A stretch of DNA of 50,881 bases, taken from positions 1 through 50,881 of the forward strand of contig JASAOO010003386.1 of assembly GCA_030849075.1 (NCBI GenBank). The letters run 5' to 3'. The notes below the pieces were generated by a model, which ran no database searches, was not told the DNA's origin, and was given only the letters and a program-made list of their open reading frames with translations. The position numbers and the translations under genes are program-made. Numbering within the stretch: position 1 is the first letter of the stretch; each line of letters begins with the position of its first letter. This document shows, one piece after another, positions 19,060-29,061 of this stretch. The stretch is from Zelonia costaricensis. Lineage: Eukaryota > Euglenozoa > Kinetoplastea > Trypanosomatida > Trypanosomatidae.

Positions 19060-20425
19060 CAGAGAGACAGGTCGCAGGAGAGGCAGACGTTCGCAGGAGA
19101 ACTCGAAATGCAGTGCGGGGGGGCGGGGGGTGCGGAGGGAAGGGGCAGGTGACACAACGAACGGAGGAGAACGAGAAAAGGTGAAAGGGATGAGGCACTG
19201 GCAAGCAAGAACAAAGTGAACGGGAGAGGAGAGCGCAAGAGTGAAGGTGCCTGTGTTCGAGGGCTGGGGAGGGACGGCGCGGGGGGAGTGGATGAGGGGA
19301 TGTGGAGGGGCGTTGGGGAAGCAAAGCAGGAGGTGACAGCGCGCAGGAAGGGGTGGGGTGCAGTTTCGAAAAGGGAGAGGTTTGAATCGAGAAGAGTCAG
19401 CACGAATCTTTGACAAAAGAAAAAAAGGCGCAAAAAAAAAAAGAGCCAAAGTCAGCGGGAGTCCACAAAGCAAACACCAGAGATGCTCAATCCGAGATGG
19501 AGGGAGAGCCGAAGAAGTGCTTGCGAGCACGCGTAGACCTACGCGCACAATCGCGGCGAAGGAGGAGGGAGGAAAAGGGGGAGAGGGGGAGCAGAAACAA
19601 ACAAGCAAACAAAACAGGCGAAAAAAGAAGAGAGGAAAGTGTGTTCTCTGTCCACGCTGAACGACGGTGCTGAGGCGCGGATCTGTCGCGGGCGGGCGGG
19701 GGGGGGGGACTCGGCGGCGCACGTGCGAGGAAAGACCAAGACGAGGAAGAGGGCACGAGGCCGCGTCCGTCTCCGCCACAAAAGGAAAACTCGACGGAGA
19801 GAGAGGGAGGGGGTGTGACAGCGATCACCACGAGCGGGAAGGTAGCCACCGCGAGGGAGCAGAGCACACGACGAGAAGAAAAAAAGGAAAAAAGCAAGAG
19901 GAGCTACAGTGGTAGAACATACAAGTGAGACAGAACAGATGATGGCGGAGGAGCGGAGGCGGGAAGAGAAGAAGGCAGAGGGAAACACGGTCACACAGAC
20001 GAGCGCCCACGTACACACCCACACCCACCCTGCCACAGTCCGCACGCGCACGGCGATGCGTTAACTGAGAGCAGCCTCCAAAAGCTGCAGTCAAGGCGGC
20101 GGCGTGGCGTGCGGAGGCAAACGGGGAGGGCGGGGAGGACTGCAGAAGCGGTCGATAGGGAAGACCAACAACACGGGCTTGGGGGAGGGAAGTGGGGAAC
20201 ACACAAAACGCAGAGCGGAAGGCGCTTCACGCGTGTGGCGGAGAAGGTGAGGGGGTGGGAGAAGAAGCGATGCAGGAGGCTGCACGAGACTGGCAGCGGC
20301 ACGACTTTTCGCTGAGCACGGCGCCAACACGTCACACAGGCGGACAAGGGCACAGTGCACGTTCTGCAAAGGAGCACCAACGCAGTAGACGGCGTGCACC
20401 GCGTCGCGCGAGCGTGGTCGAAACC

Positions 20426-20441
20426 AAAAAAAAAAAAAAAA
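20426..20441. repeat. Homopolymer A16
   Basis: An A run on the plus strand in the RIC1 3' flank. Confidence 0.9.
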
Positions 20442-20738
20442 GCGGGGGAGCTTGGAGATGGCAAGTCAAAGAACTACAACGCGACCCCGAGAGTGTGGAG
20501 ACGGGTTACCACAGGCAGGGGGTGGGGCTGCTCGCCGCGATGTGCGAGAGTCGGTGGGAAGAAAGAAAATGGGAGGAAATGTGCGAACGTGAGCATGTGA
20601 AGCGGAGTCAAGAAGTAGGCGAGGCGCGGGGCGGAGATGCGCAAGGGCAGGGACTTGCGACTCTGCGGAGGTAGGGTAGCGGCCTTGTAGGAAGGGGGGA
20701 GCACACACGCACACACAGCCAACGCAAGGTGTGAGTAT

Positions 20739-20757
20739 GTATGTGTGTGTGTGTGTT
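20739..20757. repeat. (GT)n microsatellite
   Basis: A GT run in the RIC1 3' flank, with a second shorter GT tract near 20790-20807. Confidence 0.85.
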
Positions 20758-21028
20758 TTGTTTTTCTACGAGGGCACAAGCCAGTGCGTTTGGTGTGTGT
20801 GTGTGTACGTATGTGATTGAGCCCCGGTTAGTCCGCCTCGTATTCCACAGCGGCCCCGCTGCTACTTCTCGTGCCTCTCCGCTTCTCTTCTATTTCTCTC
20901 TTGGGGTATCGCTAAGCTACGCGCTGGCGACGCTGGCGGCCTCGCTGTACTCGTGTGCACGCGCGGGGGAGGGAGGGGGGGGTAACGATGAGGGCACGCT
21001 TTGTGTGGCAACGTCGAAGCACATCGGC

Positions 21029-21048
21029 ACACACACACACACACACAC
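21029..21048. repeat. (CA)n microsatellite
   Basis: Ten CA units in the RIC1 3' flank. Confidence 0.9.
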
Positions 21049-21738
21049 GAAAAGCGAACGCAGCGACACGGTTGTTTGGTGCGACGTGCGTGCGTTCGTG
21101 TGTTTGCGCGTCGGTGTGTGGGAGAGAGGGGGGGGGGGGGGCATGCGGCATGCGGTCAAGTACGCAGTGACCACAACGCGAAATAAACAAATCCGTTCAA
21201 CAAGGAAGGGGGGGGGGGCGAATTCGGAGCAGAGGTGGGGAAGGCGCACGGACAGCCGTGAAAGCGGGCAACACAGACAATAAAACGAGGTCATCGTCGA
21301 GGCCAACGGCAGTTCCTATCCTTGTAATGACTTGCAACAAGCGCTCAGGAAAGCGAAGCAGATGCTGGAATTCGCACACGCCGCGCGGCATACCACCACG
21401 AAGCGCGGCAACAGTGGAGAAGAACAGTCATGCGCGCGGCCCATGAAGCCTACCGGCACGCCACGTTTTGGGTCCGGGAGAGATCATCGGCGACTGTCTC
21501 CGGCTGGGGTCTTGCTTGCTGAAGTGCTTTAAGCGTCATCTTGGAGCTGTGCAAACACACGCAGACGCACAGTGAATGAGAAAAAAGAAAAGGAGAGAGC
21601 GGGGAGAAGCAAGAATACAGGCGACGTCGCGACCGGCCTCCTTAACCCGGTGGGGATCAGAGCATTGGACCGAAACGGAGCAGAAAAGGGGGAGGGTCGG
21701 GTGGGGGTGCGCGAAGCACCTTCCGATGCGCGCGTGCG

Positions 21739-24700
21739 CTACGACGGCACCTCACCGGAAGCGACGTGACGCGCTGGTGGCGCCGCGGCCGCACCGCTCG
21801 CAGCCGACGGCGTGCCGAGCTCGCTTGACGGCGCCGGCTCGGCGGCGCGCAGAGCGGACGGAGGCAGCGAGGAGAAGACGTCCTGCAGGAAGGGCTTGTA
21901 CCCCGCGTTCTCCGGCACGGCCACGAGCGCGTCGAGGTGCCCGAGAAGGTCGAGGAGCGCTGCAGCCGACGTCGCCGCGAGGGCGGTTCCATTAAGGTTC
22001 GCCCCAGCGGGGGCCCGCTTCTTCACGGCGATGTGCGAGAGGAGGAGGGGAATGAGGTTCGCCTTCTGCATCAGCAGCACGCTGAACGCCACGTCGTAGA
22101 GCGGGATGGGGGCGAAGAGCTGGTGCAGAGACTCCACTGTGGCGAGGAGACTCGGCGATGCGTACAGGGCCGACTGCGCCACCGTCCAAACACGCGGATT
22201 GGTGCTGCTCAGCACCCCCGGCAGCGCGGCGGCCTGCGCCGTCTGCTGCTCCACCAGCCACGCCCCCCACGCCGTACTCGATGCTGGGCCAGCGTTCGCA
22301 GCGAAGCCGCGCGGCAGGCCGAGCTCCTTGTGCAGTCCGTCGAAGATCTCGTACAGACGCGCCGCCACATCACCCCCCGCCGCGTCGACATCGGCGGCGT
22401 CGGGCGTCATCAGCAGCGCGCGAGCCGCGTACATTAAGCGCACAACGGAAAACGAGAAGGTCTCCATCAGCCTCGCCAGCTGCGTCACATACCCCGTGCG
22501 CAGCAGTCGCAGCGCCTCCAGATGCACCACCTTCGGCAGCGCCTCGTGGCGGCTGAACATGTGGTGCACCGCCGACTGCCGCTGTGCCTCCTCGGCAGCC
22601 TCCTCGATGGCGAGGCCGCCGGTCCGCGGGGCGCAGCGAGCCACGTCGAAGACAAGCGTCGGGTACCCCACTATCGCCTCCGGGGTAGCCCGGCCGCCGC
22701 CTGCAGCGCCTCCGTTGCTGCTCTTGTGCGCCACATGCGCGCCGTCGCGGGTCGACGGCGCCCCTGGTGCGCCTGCCGCTGGAGAGGTCGTGACCGGCTC
22801 GTCGACGGCAGCCTCCGGGTCGTCGTACGCCGCGCCGCTGAAGGTGAGCTGCCGTAGCCAGCGGGTTAGGAAGCTGTCCGCGGTGCCGCCGCCCGCCGCA
22901 GGCCCGCCACGCCCCGCAGCCCCCTCAAGGAGGTCGCGGCCGCCGGCGGCCGGCATGCCGATCTCCTCCTCCAGCAGGGCCATGAAGCGCATAATGTCGT
23001 ACGCGGCCGTGTAGTCGCCGTTCTCAACCGAGAGCACGAAGAGCTCGACGGCGCACTCGCTGGCCTGCTGCAGCGACGTGACATCCCCTCCAACCCGCTG
23101 GCGCGTGCCGTTGCCGTTGCCATTGCTAGAGAGGGCAGCCACCCGCTCCACCGACAGGGCGGCGACGGGCTTGTAGCTGCCCATCATGATCACGCGCACC
23201 AAGTGCACCGCCTCCGCGTAGCAGTGGTGGGCGACGCACTCGTGGAAGAGGTCGGTCGGGGTGCCGAGGAAGTCGAGCACGAGGTGCCAGCGCGTGAAGT
23301 CGATCTTGCGCACACACCCCACGACAATCGCGTAGAACTCGGGGTAGTTGCGGAGGAGCGAGATGCCCGCGCGGATGGCGCTGCGGCGGCCAAGCCCTGG
23401 CACGGCCGCCGGCGGCGACTCGTTCAGAGCCGTGTGCACGAAGTAGTCCAGCACCGCCGCGAAGGTGTCGTTGAGACGCATCCTCTCGAGCCAGTGGAAG
23501 AAGGCGCCGTCCCACGGGAAGGTGGCCACTCGCCCATCCACCTCCACCGAGACCGGCGGGGACGGCGGCGAGGACAAGGCCAGCAGCGGTGGCAGCGGCG
23601 CGGCCACGGACGCGGGTGGGGTGGCGGCGGCCAGCGTGGGTGACACGTTGCCTGGGCCGCCGGGTGGCATCGCCGCCAGGAGAAGCAGCGAGAGGATGCG
23701 ATGGGCGTAGAGGACAGGGCGCAGCGCAAGCAGCGGCCGCGGGCTCGCGAAGGCGGCGCTGCCGCGGCGGCCCGGTCGCGGCGCCGACGTGTCCGTGGCG
23801 AGGCAGAGCATGTAACCGTCGAAGGGCGAGGGGCAGATCGGCAGCAGCTCCGAGTCGCGCGTCGCGGCCACCTCGAGGCGGTGCGTCGCGGGCGTTGTCG
23901 CCGCCGTGAAGTCGCGCGGTGGCGGCTGAAGCTGGTACAGCACCAAGCCCTGCTGCTCCTCGTGCGTCAGCAGCACCGCCCCCCGCACCGGCGCGGTGCG
24001 GTCGACCCAGCAGTGGAAGACGAAGCCGCCGGAGGCGGGGTCGACCGCCTCGGCGACAGCGTCGACGAGCGGCAGTTGGCCGTTCGTCGACGGGGGCGGC
24101 GTGCGCGCAGTCGCGGTCGCACCCGCAGCCGACGCGTCCGCTGCAGGGCCGCCTCGACCTCCACGCAGCCACACCAGAGAGTGGTCCGTGCGCTTGTGCA
24201 GGAGCAGGCGCAGCTCGACCTGGACCTGCGCGCGCTGCGGCGACGCCCGGTCGTCGTCCTCGCTGCGCAGGCACACGGGAATGACAGAGAGCGGGCTGGC
24301 GAGCTCAGAGGGCAGCACGAGCTGCTGCACCGGGGTCAAGGCGACGTACGGCTTTGCGAGTGCCGCGGCCGCGTCGCCTGATGCGACGTCCGTGAAGACG
24401 TCGTAGCGGAACACGCGGACCACCTGGTTGCAGTCCACGACAACGATGTAGCCCTCCCCACGGTGGTCCTGGTGCACGCAGGAGAGCTGAGCCGGCCGCC
24501 CGTCCAGGGCCACCCTCGCTGACGCGTTGCACGGCGACACGCTCGAGGTGGAGAAGACAAGCAGCTCATACGTCTTGGACTCGGTGCGCAGCGCCGGCAC
24601 CGCCACGGCCACGTCGCGCAGCCACACCGGGTCGGCGACGCAGCTGAAGGACTCCTCCTCCTGCTTCTTGGAGGCCAGCTTCCAGGAGTAGCGGTCGCGG

Positions 24701-26814
24701 TTGAAGAGCACAATGCCGCGGCGGCCGGCGCACGTCATCCAGCTGCCGTTGCTCGAGACGGCGCCGTACAGCAGGGGGTACTGATCACCGAGATACGCGT
24801 CCGGCAGCAGCACCAGCTCCCGCACCCCCGGCGTGGCTGCCGCCTCAGACACAGACACGAGGTAGAGCCCGTTGTCGGCGAGCAGGGCCAGCGGGGCGTG
24901 GCGGCCGTGCGTCGGCCCCACCGTGTCGGCCGTCAGCACGCGCGAAAGCTGCACGGAGAAGAAGCACGCCTGCCCCGGCGCGGCCATCCACAGCCGCGTC
25001 CCGTCCGCCTTCCACGAAATCGCCGAGCACCCCAGCGGGGCCATCCGCGCCGCCCCGCCCAGGGCGGCCGCCACCGGCGGCGATGCCGTTGCCGCAGACA
25101 GAGGTGGCGGCGGCGGGCAGCGCAGCAGCGTCGCGCTGGCCGGGTCAGCGAGGTGGCGCGCGACGACGCCGCCGCCGTAGTGCACCAGCGCCACGCCGTG
25201 CCGGTAGAAGGCCACGCACAGCAGCTCCTCGGACGGCGACCACTCCATGCCGGAGATGAGGCCCAACGACTGCGAGGTCGAGAGCGCTGCTGTGGCCATC
25301 GTTGCGCCCGCCTCGCCCATGCCCCGCAGGCCCTTCCAGAGCGGCTTTGGTAGAACCGCGAGGGTCGTGCCGTCGATGCGGCGGCACGAGATGGCGCCGG
25401 CTTGGGTGCACACGGCGAGCAGGAGGTGGCGCACGTTGATGGCCACCATGCTCGCCGACACGATGGGCGTCACGCAGCCCTGCAGCTGCACCCTCTGGTG
25501 CGTGAAGTTGGTGCCGCACGATGGGCGACACAGCAGCACACTGCCGCTGGTGAACACAAACGACATGACCTTCCAGCGGGACGCGAAGGAGGTGTGCAGG
25601 ATGGTGCCAGACAGCAGCTCCGCCCCAGCGCTGCCACCACGAGGCCTGGCAGGCTGCCCGGCAGCAGCAGCGGGAGCTCCGGCACCTTCCGCGGCGGAGA
25701 CGAACTCGAGCGATGCGCTCGCGTGCCCGGTCCGCATGGGGGGTGCGTCGGGGGCTGGCACATGCGTGCTCTCCGTCCGCGGCGGCGGCGGCGCGGCGTC
25801 GGCGGTGCCGTCCGGTGGCGCTTCCGCGGCGGCCGGCGTGGTGCTGTCGTTGGGTTCCGACTGCGTTGGCGTACTCCGCACAGCCGCACCCGGCGCGCGG
25901 ATCGCCGGCGCCGGCATCGGGTCGACGAACTTGGCAGGGCCGGTGAGCAGCGTGGAAGCGATTTGTAGCGGGCTGCCACTGCTGTTGGCCAGGAAGGAGG
26001 CGGAGGCTGCAGCCGCGGCGGGCGGCGGGAGTGGCCCTGCGTCTTGTTGGTAGCGTCGCTGCAGCGGGTCCACGCGGGTGGACAGCGAGCCCGACAGCAG
26101 CGAGGCCCGCGGGCCCCTCGCCGCGGCCGCAGCGCTCGAGGAGGCCACCGGCATGGGCATCGACATCGACGTTGGGCTCGTGGACGCAAAAGAGCGGCGC
26201 CGGAGCGAGGCAGCGGCGTGGTCGGCGTCGGGGCCTTCCTCCTGCGCGCAGCACCGGAAGGTGTGCTCGCCCGCTTGCAGCATGACGGTGGTCCACTGGT
26301 GCAGCACTTCCTGCTGATGCCACCCCACGACATACACGACGCCGGCAGTGGTGGTGACTAGCAAGGCGTACGGGCCGGCCGGTGTCGCGGAGGTGACGAT
26401 GCCGGTCTCGATTGAGATGTGGCTGGAGTAGCACACGCGAGCGGCAGAGTCGATGTGGTGCAGGTAAAGCGCGCGACGCTTTTGCTCGACGGCCTGCAGA
26501 AATTCAGCCGGACGAAGGTTGATGTCGGCCTCAAAGAAGGTGACGCGGCGGGCGGTGACGACGGCTAGATGATTGCCCTGTCGCATCCGCCACAGCACAA
26601 ACATCGCCGGGTCATCCTCCAGCGACGTGTCCGGCACGGTGAGCGAGGTCAGGTAGGCCACGGTGGGGCCAGCGCTCCAGAAGTGGAGGCGCAGCTGCGT
26701 GACGACGGCGAGAATCGTGCCGTTGGGGTTGACGGCCATGCACTGAACCGACTCACCCTCCTTGCAGACATCCTCGCGGGTGTGCACGCCGAGGGCCGCA
26801 CTGCATACCTGCAT
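21739..26814 (-). CDS. RIC1: RIC1 homologue, Rab6/Ypt6 exchange-factor subunit, 1691 aa
   Basis: In yeast and animals RIC1 pairs with RGP1 to activate Rab6/Ypt6 on the Golgi for retrograde traffic. The N-terminal half reads as beta-propeller blades, beginning with NPNGTILAVVTQLRLHFWS and LWRMRQGNHLAVVTARRVTFFEADI, the same opening pattern as RIC1. Residues about 190-390 are an Ala/Pro/Ser low-complexity insertion. The diagnostic C-terminal RIC1 domain is at about residues 1090-1215. It includes YFVHTALNE, LLRNYPEFYAIVVGCVRKID and LDFLGTPTDLFHECV, the last matching the RIC1 pattern with its KPKDLFEEC motif. The start ATG is at 26812-26814 with no in-frame ATG upstream. A candidate acceptor at 26895-26896 would give an 80-nt leader. 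At 1691 aa it is somewhat longer than animal RIC1, largely through insertions. I do not see RGP1 in the window. Confidence 0.88.
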   Translation of the reverse strand: MQVCSAALGVHTREDVCKEGESVQCMAVNPNGTILAVVTQLRLHFWSAGPTVAYLTSLTVPDTSLEDDPAMFVLWRMRQGNHLAVVTARRVTFFEADINLRPAEFLQAVEQKRRALYLHHIDSAARVCYSSHISIETGIVTSATPAGPYALLVTTTAGVVYVVGWHQQEVLHQWTTVMLQAGEHTFRCCAQEEGPDADHAAASLRRRSFASTSPTSMSMPMPVASSSAAAAARGPRASLLSGSLSTRVDPLQRRYQQDAGPLPPPAAAAASASFLANSSGSPLQIASTLLTGPAKFVDPMPAPAIRAPGAAVRSTPTQSEPNDSTTPAAAEAPPDGTADAAPPPPRTESTHVPAPDAPPMRTGHASASLEFVSAAEGAGAPAAAAGQPARPRGGSAGAELLSGTILHTSFASRWKVMSFVFTSGSVLLCRPSCGTNFTHQRVQLQGCVTPIVSASMVAINVRHLLLAVCTQAGAISCRRIDGTTLAVLPKPLWKGLRGMGEAGATMATAALSTSQSLGLISGMEWSPSEELLCVAFYRHGVALVHYGGGVVARHLADPASATLLRCPPPPPLSAATASPPVAAALGGAARMAPLGCSAISWKADGTRLWMAAPGQACFFSVQLSRVLTADTVGPTHGRHAPLALLADNGLYLVSVSEAAATPGVRELVLLPDAYLGDQYPLLYGAVSSNGSWMTCAGRRGIVLFNRDRYSWKLASKKQEEESFSCVADPVWLRDVAVAVPALRTESKTYELLVFSTSSVSPCNASARVALDGRPAQLSCVHQDHRGEGYIVVVDCNQVVRVFRYDVFTDVASGDAAAALAKPYVALTPVQQLVLPSELASPLSVIPVCLRSEDDDRASPQRAQVQVELRLLLHKRTDHSLVWLRGGRGGPAADASAAGATATARTPPPSTNGQLPLVDAVAEAVDPASGGFVFHCWVDRTAPVRGAVLLTHEEQQGLVLYQLQPPPRDFTAATTPATHRLEVAATRDSELLPICPSPFDGYMLCLATDTSAPRPGRRGSAAFASPRPLLALRPVLYAHRILSLLLLAAMPPGGPGNVSPTLAAATPPASVAAPLPPLLALSSPPSPPVSVEVDGRVATFPWDGAFFHWLERMRLNDTFAAVLDYFVHTALNESPPAAVPGLGRRSAIRAGISLLRNYPEFYAIVVGCVRKIDFTRWHLVLDFLGTPTDLFHECVAHHCYAEAVHLVRVIMMGSYKPVAALSVERVAALSSNGNGNGTRQRVGGDVTSLQQASECAVELFVLSVENGDYTAAYDIMRFMALLEEEIGMPAAGGRDLLEGAAGRGGPAAGGGTADSFLTRWLRQLTFSGAAYDDPEAAVDEPVTTSPAAGAPGAPSTRDGAHVAHKSSNGGAAGGGRATPEAIVGYPTLVFDVARCAPRTGGLAIEEAAEEAQRQSAVHHMFSRHEALPKVVHLEALRLLRTGYVTQLARLMETFSFSVVRLMYAARALLMTPDAADVDAAGGDVAARLYEIFDGLHKELGLPRGFAANAGPASSTAWGAWLVEQQTAQAAALPGVLSSTNPRVWTVAQSALYASPSLLATVESLHQLFAPIPLYDVAFSVLLMQKANLIPLLLSHIAVKKRAPAGANLNGTALAATSAAALLDLLGHLDALVAVPENAGYKPFLQDVFSSLPPSALRAAEPAPSSELGTPSAASGAAAAPPARHVASGEVPS

Positions 26815-26894
26815 GCTGCCTAGTAGAACAAAAAAGGTTCGAACGCAAACGAGCGAATGACGAAGGGGAAGGAGGCACCCGAGGCGGTCAGAGA

Positions 26895-26896
26895 CT
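26895..26896 (-). promoter_or_regulatory. Predicted spliced-leader acceptor AG for RIC1
   Basis: On the coding strand CTCCTCTCCCCCCTCCACAC leads into ACAG. The 80-nt leader that follows has no ATG before 26814. A second tract, CCTTTTTTGTTCTACTAG, ends only 5 nt before the ATG and is an alternative. Confidence 0.45.
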
Positions 26897-26920
26897 GTGT
26901 GTGGAGGGGGGAGAGGAGTA

Positions 26921-27064
26921 GGACCACTGGCGCAGTGGTTGGCAGAGCAGTCGGCGGAGCGCAGCGCGCCGTCTAGTTTGGGGGTCCCTCAGTGGAGTGA
27001 AAGAAGTTGTACTACAAGAGAATTACGACCCTTGCAGTCGCACGAGAGTTCCTTTTTTTTTTTT
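26921..27064 (+). ncRNA. Candidate structured small RNA or degenerate retroposon head with A-box-like motif
   Basis: TGGCGCAGTGG at 26928-26938 fits the internal A-box pattern TRGYNNARNNG. It lies in a perfect 6-bp hairpin (CCACTG, GCG loop, CAGTGG). GGACC at 26921-26925 can pair with GGTCC at 26983-26987. A T12 run at 27053-27064 could end a Pol III transcript. I find no B-box at a suitable distance, so this is not an ordinary tRNA. The alternative is the 5' signature of a degenerate retroposon such as SIDER. It is antisense to the gene array. Confidence 0.25.
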
Positions 27065-27507
27065 GCGCAGTGCTGCGAATAAATGTGTTTGTTGTTGTTT
27101 GATTTGCTTCCTGATATGTAGGCGCGTATGCACATATGTATGTGTGTGTGTTTGTGTATGTGTCGAGGAAAGCGGGGAGTACGCGGTGAAAAACAAAAAA
27201 AGAAGGGACACGGTGTTGGCTCGTGCGGAGGGAAGCGCTGCAGCGTTCCGGTCCCGGTGCAAGCAACTGGAGTCAACGGTCGCAACGTCCGGGGGGAAAG
27301 GTAAAAACAAAAAAAAGAAACACACCGCAGGTCGAGTAAGCAACGAAAGAAAAGAGGGGAAAAGAAGAGAAGAACGCGCACAACACAACAGGAGCTTGAA
27401 GGCGAGTGAGTAGGCGAAGGCCACGTACAGGAACACTAGAGATGCGATCGGACGAAGACGGGTCGGCGTGCCTCAACGGACGTGGTGCACGGATGGGTAG
27501 GGAGAGG

Positions 27508-27529
27508 AGGGAGGGAGGGAGGGAGGGAG
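27508..27529 (+). repeat. (GGGA)n run, potential G-quadruplex
   Basis: Five GGG blocks separated by single A residues on the plus strand. The coding-strand transcript is C-rich here. It lies in the cyclin 3' flank. Confidence 0.7.
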
Positions 27530-28173
27530 CCGCGGAGGGAAGGGGGGGGCCACGCGGAGACACAAGAAGGCCCTCCTCAGCGGCGTGCTTGCGAAGGGTG
27601 AGGTGGGGATAAGTGATACGGTGAGCTGCTGTGCGGTGCGTAGATCATCGGGACGTGCGCCGTGGTCGGGGTAGTGGTGCAGAGCAGACGGCGCATCGTG
27701 AGTTGGTCAAATGGAGGAGCGGCAGGAGCGATAAACGATGGGTGCAGGATGAGGGAGTGCAAGAGGGGGCGGTTACGGCTCACGAGCGGCAGAGAAGCAT
27801 GGGCGGCGGAGCGTCTGTGCTCGCATGCAGCGGAGAGGAAGGAGAAAAGAAAGTGGTCCATCTTTTTTTTCTTTTTCTTCTTCACTTCTCTGCGTCCTTT
27901 GCGGTCCACGATACGCGCAACACGAGGCACAGCACCCACACTTGAGCCGAATCATACTTTCACATCGCGTCTGTTGTACTTGTGCGCTTGCGTCTGTGTG
28001 TGTGTGTATGTTTTCTTGGTTTTGGTGGCGATGCAGCACACGGCCACCATGTGGAGTTCAGCAGGGCACGCAGCAAAGAGAAGCAACTTGAAACGCGCCA
28101 GCACCGTCTACGCAACAGAAAGACACGAGCACCCGTCCACACCAGTACCGCGGGCACACGTCACAGGTCCGCC

Positions 28174-29061
28174 TCACTGCTCTGTCATCTTCACAAGAGG
28201 CGTGAAGTCGGCACTGGCGCTGCTGAAGACGGAGCTGGGCACCCCCGTGTCGGCGCCGTGCTGCGAGCGGCGCCGCTTGTACCGCGCCTCGTTGACGTCG
28301 TCGAGCGCCGCCACGCCAAACTTCTTGTGCAGGTACGCAAAGACGTCCATAAGCACCCCCGTGATGCCATCCAGCTCCGCCTCCTCAGGAAGCTCCGCCT
28401 CGGGCGCGCCCCACGTGCTCTGCAGCGCGGGCACCAGCTCCTTGTGCGCGGCGTTGACAATCATGTACAGAATCGTGGTGCACAGCCGCCGCATCGACAC
28501 CTTCATGCACAGTGGCGTCACAAACGAGAAGAGGAAGACGCGCCGGACCGCCGTCCCAATCTCCTGCCGCGTGGTGTCGGGCACCGGCTGGCCCGCGCCC
28601 TCGACGGCTTGCACGGTGCGCAGCGTGTCCGCGAGCGGAAAGATGCGCACAAAGTCGAAGCGGATTGTGTCGCACAGCAGCAGCTCCACGTCCAGCACGG
28701 CGCGGCACCACTGCTCCGCCTCTGCCGCCGCGCTCGTGTCGAGGTCGAAGGCCTTCTCGACAAGGTGCACGAGCCGGATGTGCGCGTGCTCGACCTTGGC
28801 GGCGAGGAAGACACACGTGGTGGCGAGGAGCACCTCGTTTACCTTGCGCAGCCCGTGAGCCGCGACGAACTCGTGCCAGTAGCACAAGGACGTGAGCAGC
28901 ACGCTCTCGGCCAGGCGGAACTTGCGGACGAGGTAGTCGGAAATGACAAATGCGGCCTGCGACAGGCGAAAGTAGCGGCCGGTGAAGGTGGGCAGATAAG
29001 GCGCGGCGAAGCCGGTCGACGCCGGCGAGCTGTACACCGGCGACGACGGATTGGAAGACAT
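28174..29061 (-). CDS. Cyclin, transcription-type (K/T/L/C-like), 295 aa
   Basis: The N-terminal cyclin fold covers about residues 30-150. It contains FRLAESVLLTSLCYWHEF followed by VNEVLLATTCVFLAAKVEH. This is the helix pattern of the cyclin box, with the A-K-V-E style sequence typical of cyclins that pair with transcriptional CDKs. A second helical repeat runs from about 165 to 250. The tail is short and basic (KRRR near residue 265). There is no destruction box that I can see. Start: ATG at 29059-29061; the frame upstream lacks a better start. By family it would activate a CDC2-related kinase and act in the nucleus. In trypanosomatids CYC9 and CYC12 are known cyclins of this general type. 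I cannot say which, if either, this is. Confidence 0.8.
   Translation of the reverse strand: MSSNPSSPVYSSPASTGFAAPYLPTFTGRYFRLSQAAFVISDYLVRKFRLAESVLLTSLCYWHEFVAAHGLRKVNEVLLATTCVFLAAKVEHAHIRLVHLVEKAFDLDTSAAAEAEQWCRAVLDVELLLCDTIRFDFVRIFPLADTLRTVQAVEGAGQPVPDTTRQEIGTAVRRVFLFSFVTPLCMKVSMRRLCTTILYMIVNAAHKELVPALQSTWGAPEAELPEEAELDGITGVLMDVFAYLHKKFGVAALDDVNEARYKRRRSQHGADTGVPSSVFSSASADFTPLVKMTEQ

Larger units (their letters stand above)
18065..21738. other. Long non-coding gap between RIC1 and the 14579 kinase
   Basis: These 3.7 kb hold the 3' UTR of RIC1 and the leader of the kinase gene. The plus strand is A/G-rich throughout. It includes A runs at 18324-18341 and 20426-20441, a long CA tract at 19021-19057 and GT tracts near 20739-20757. 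The candidate open frames are low complexity. A plus-strand pyrimidine tract at about 20873-20903 runs against the general skew. Confidence 0.7.
26815..28173. other. Intergenic region between cyclin and RIC1
   Basis: This gap holds the RIC1 leader and the cyclin 3' UTR. It contains the structured element at 26921-27064, a G-run motif at 27508-27529 and short GT tracts near 27138-27162. I accept no protein gene here. Confidence 0.7.

Noticed and set aside
26836..26846. B-box-like GGTTCGAACGC near RIC1 start
   Set aside because: It lies before the A-box-like motif on the plus strand, and on the minus strand no A-box or T-arm pairing fits. Not a tRNA.
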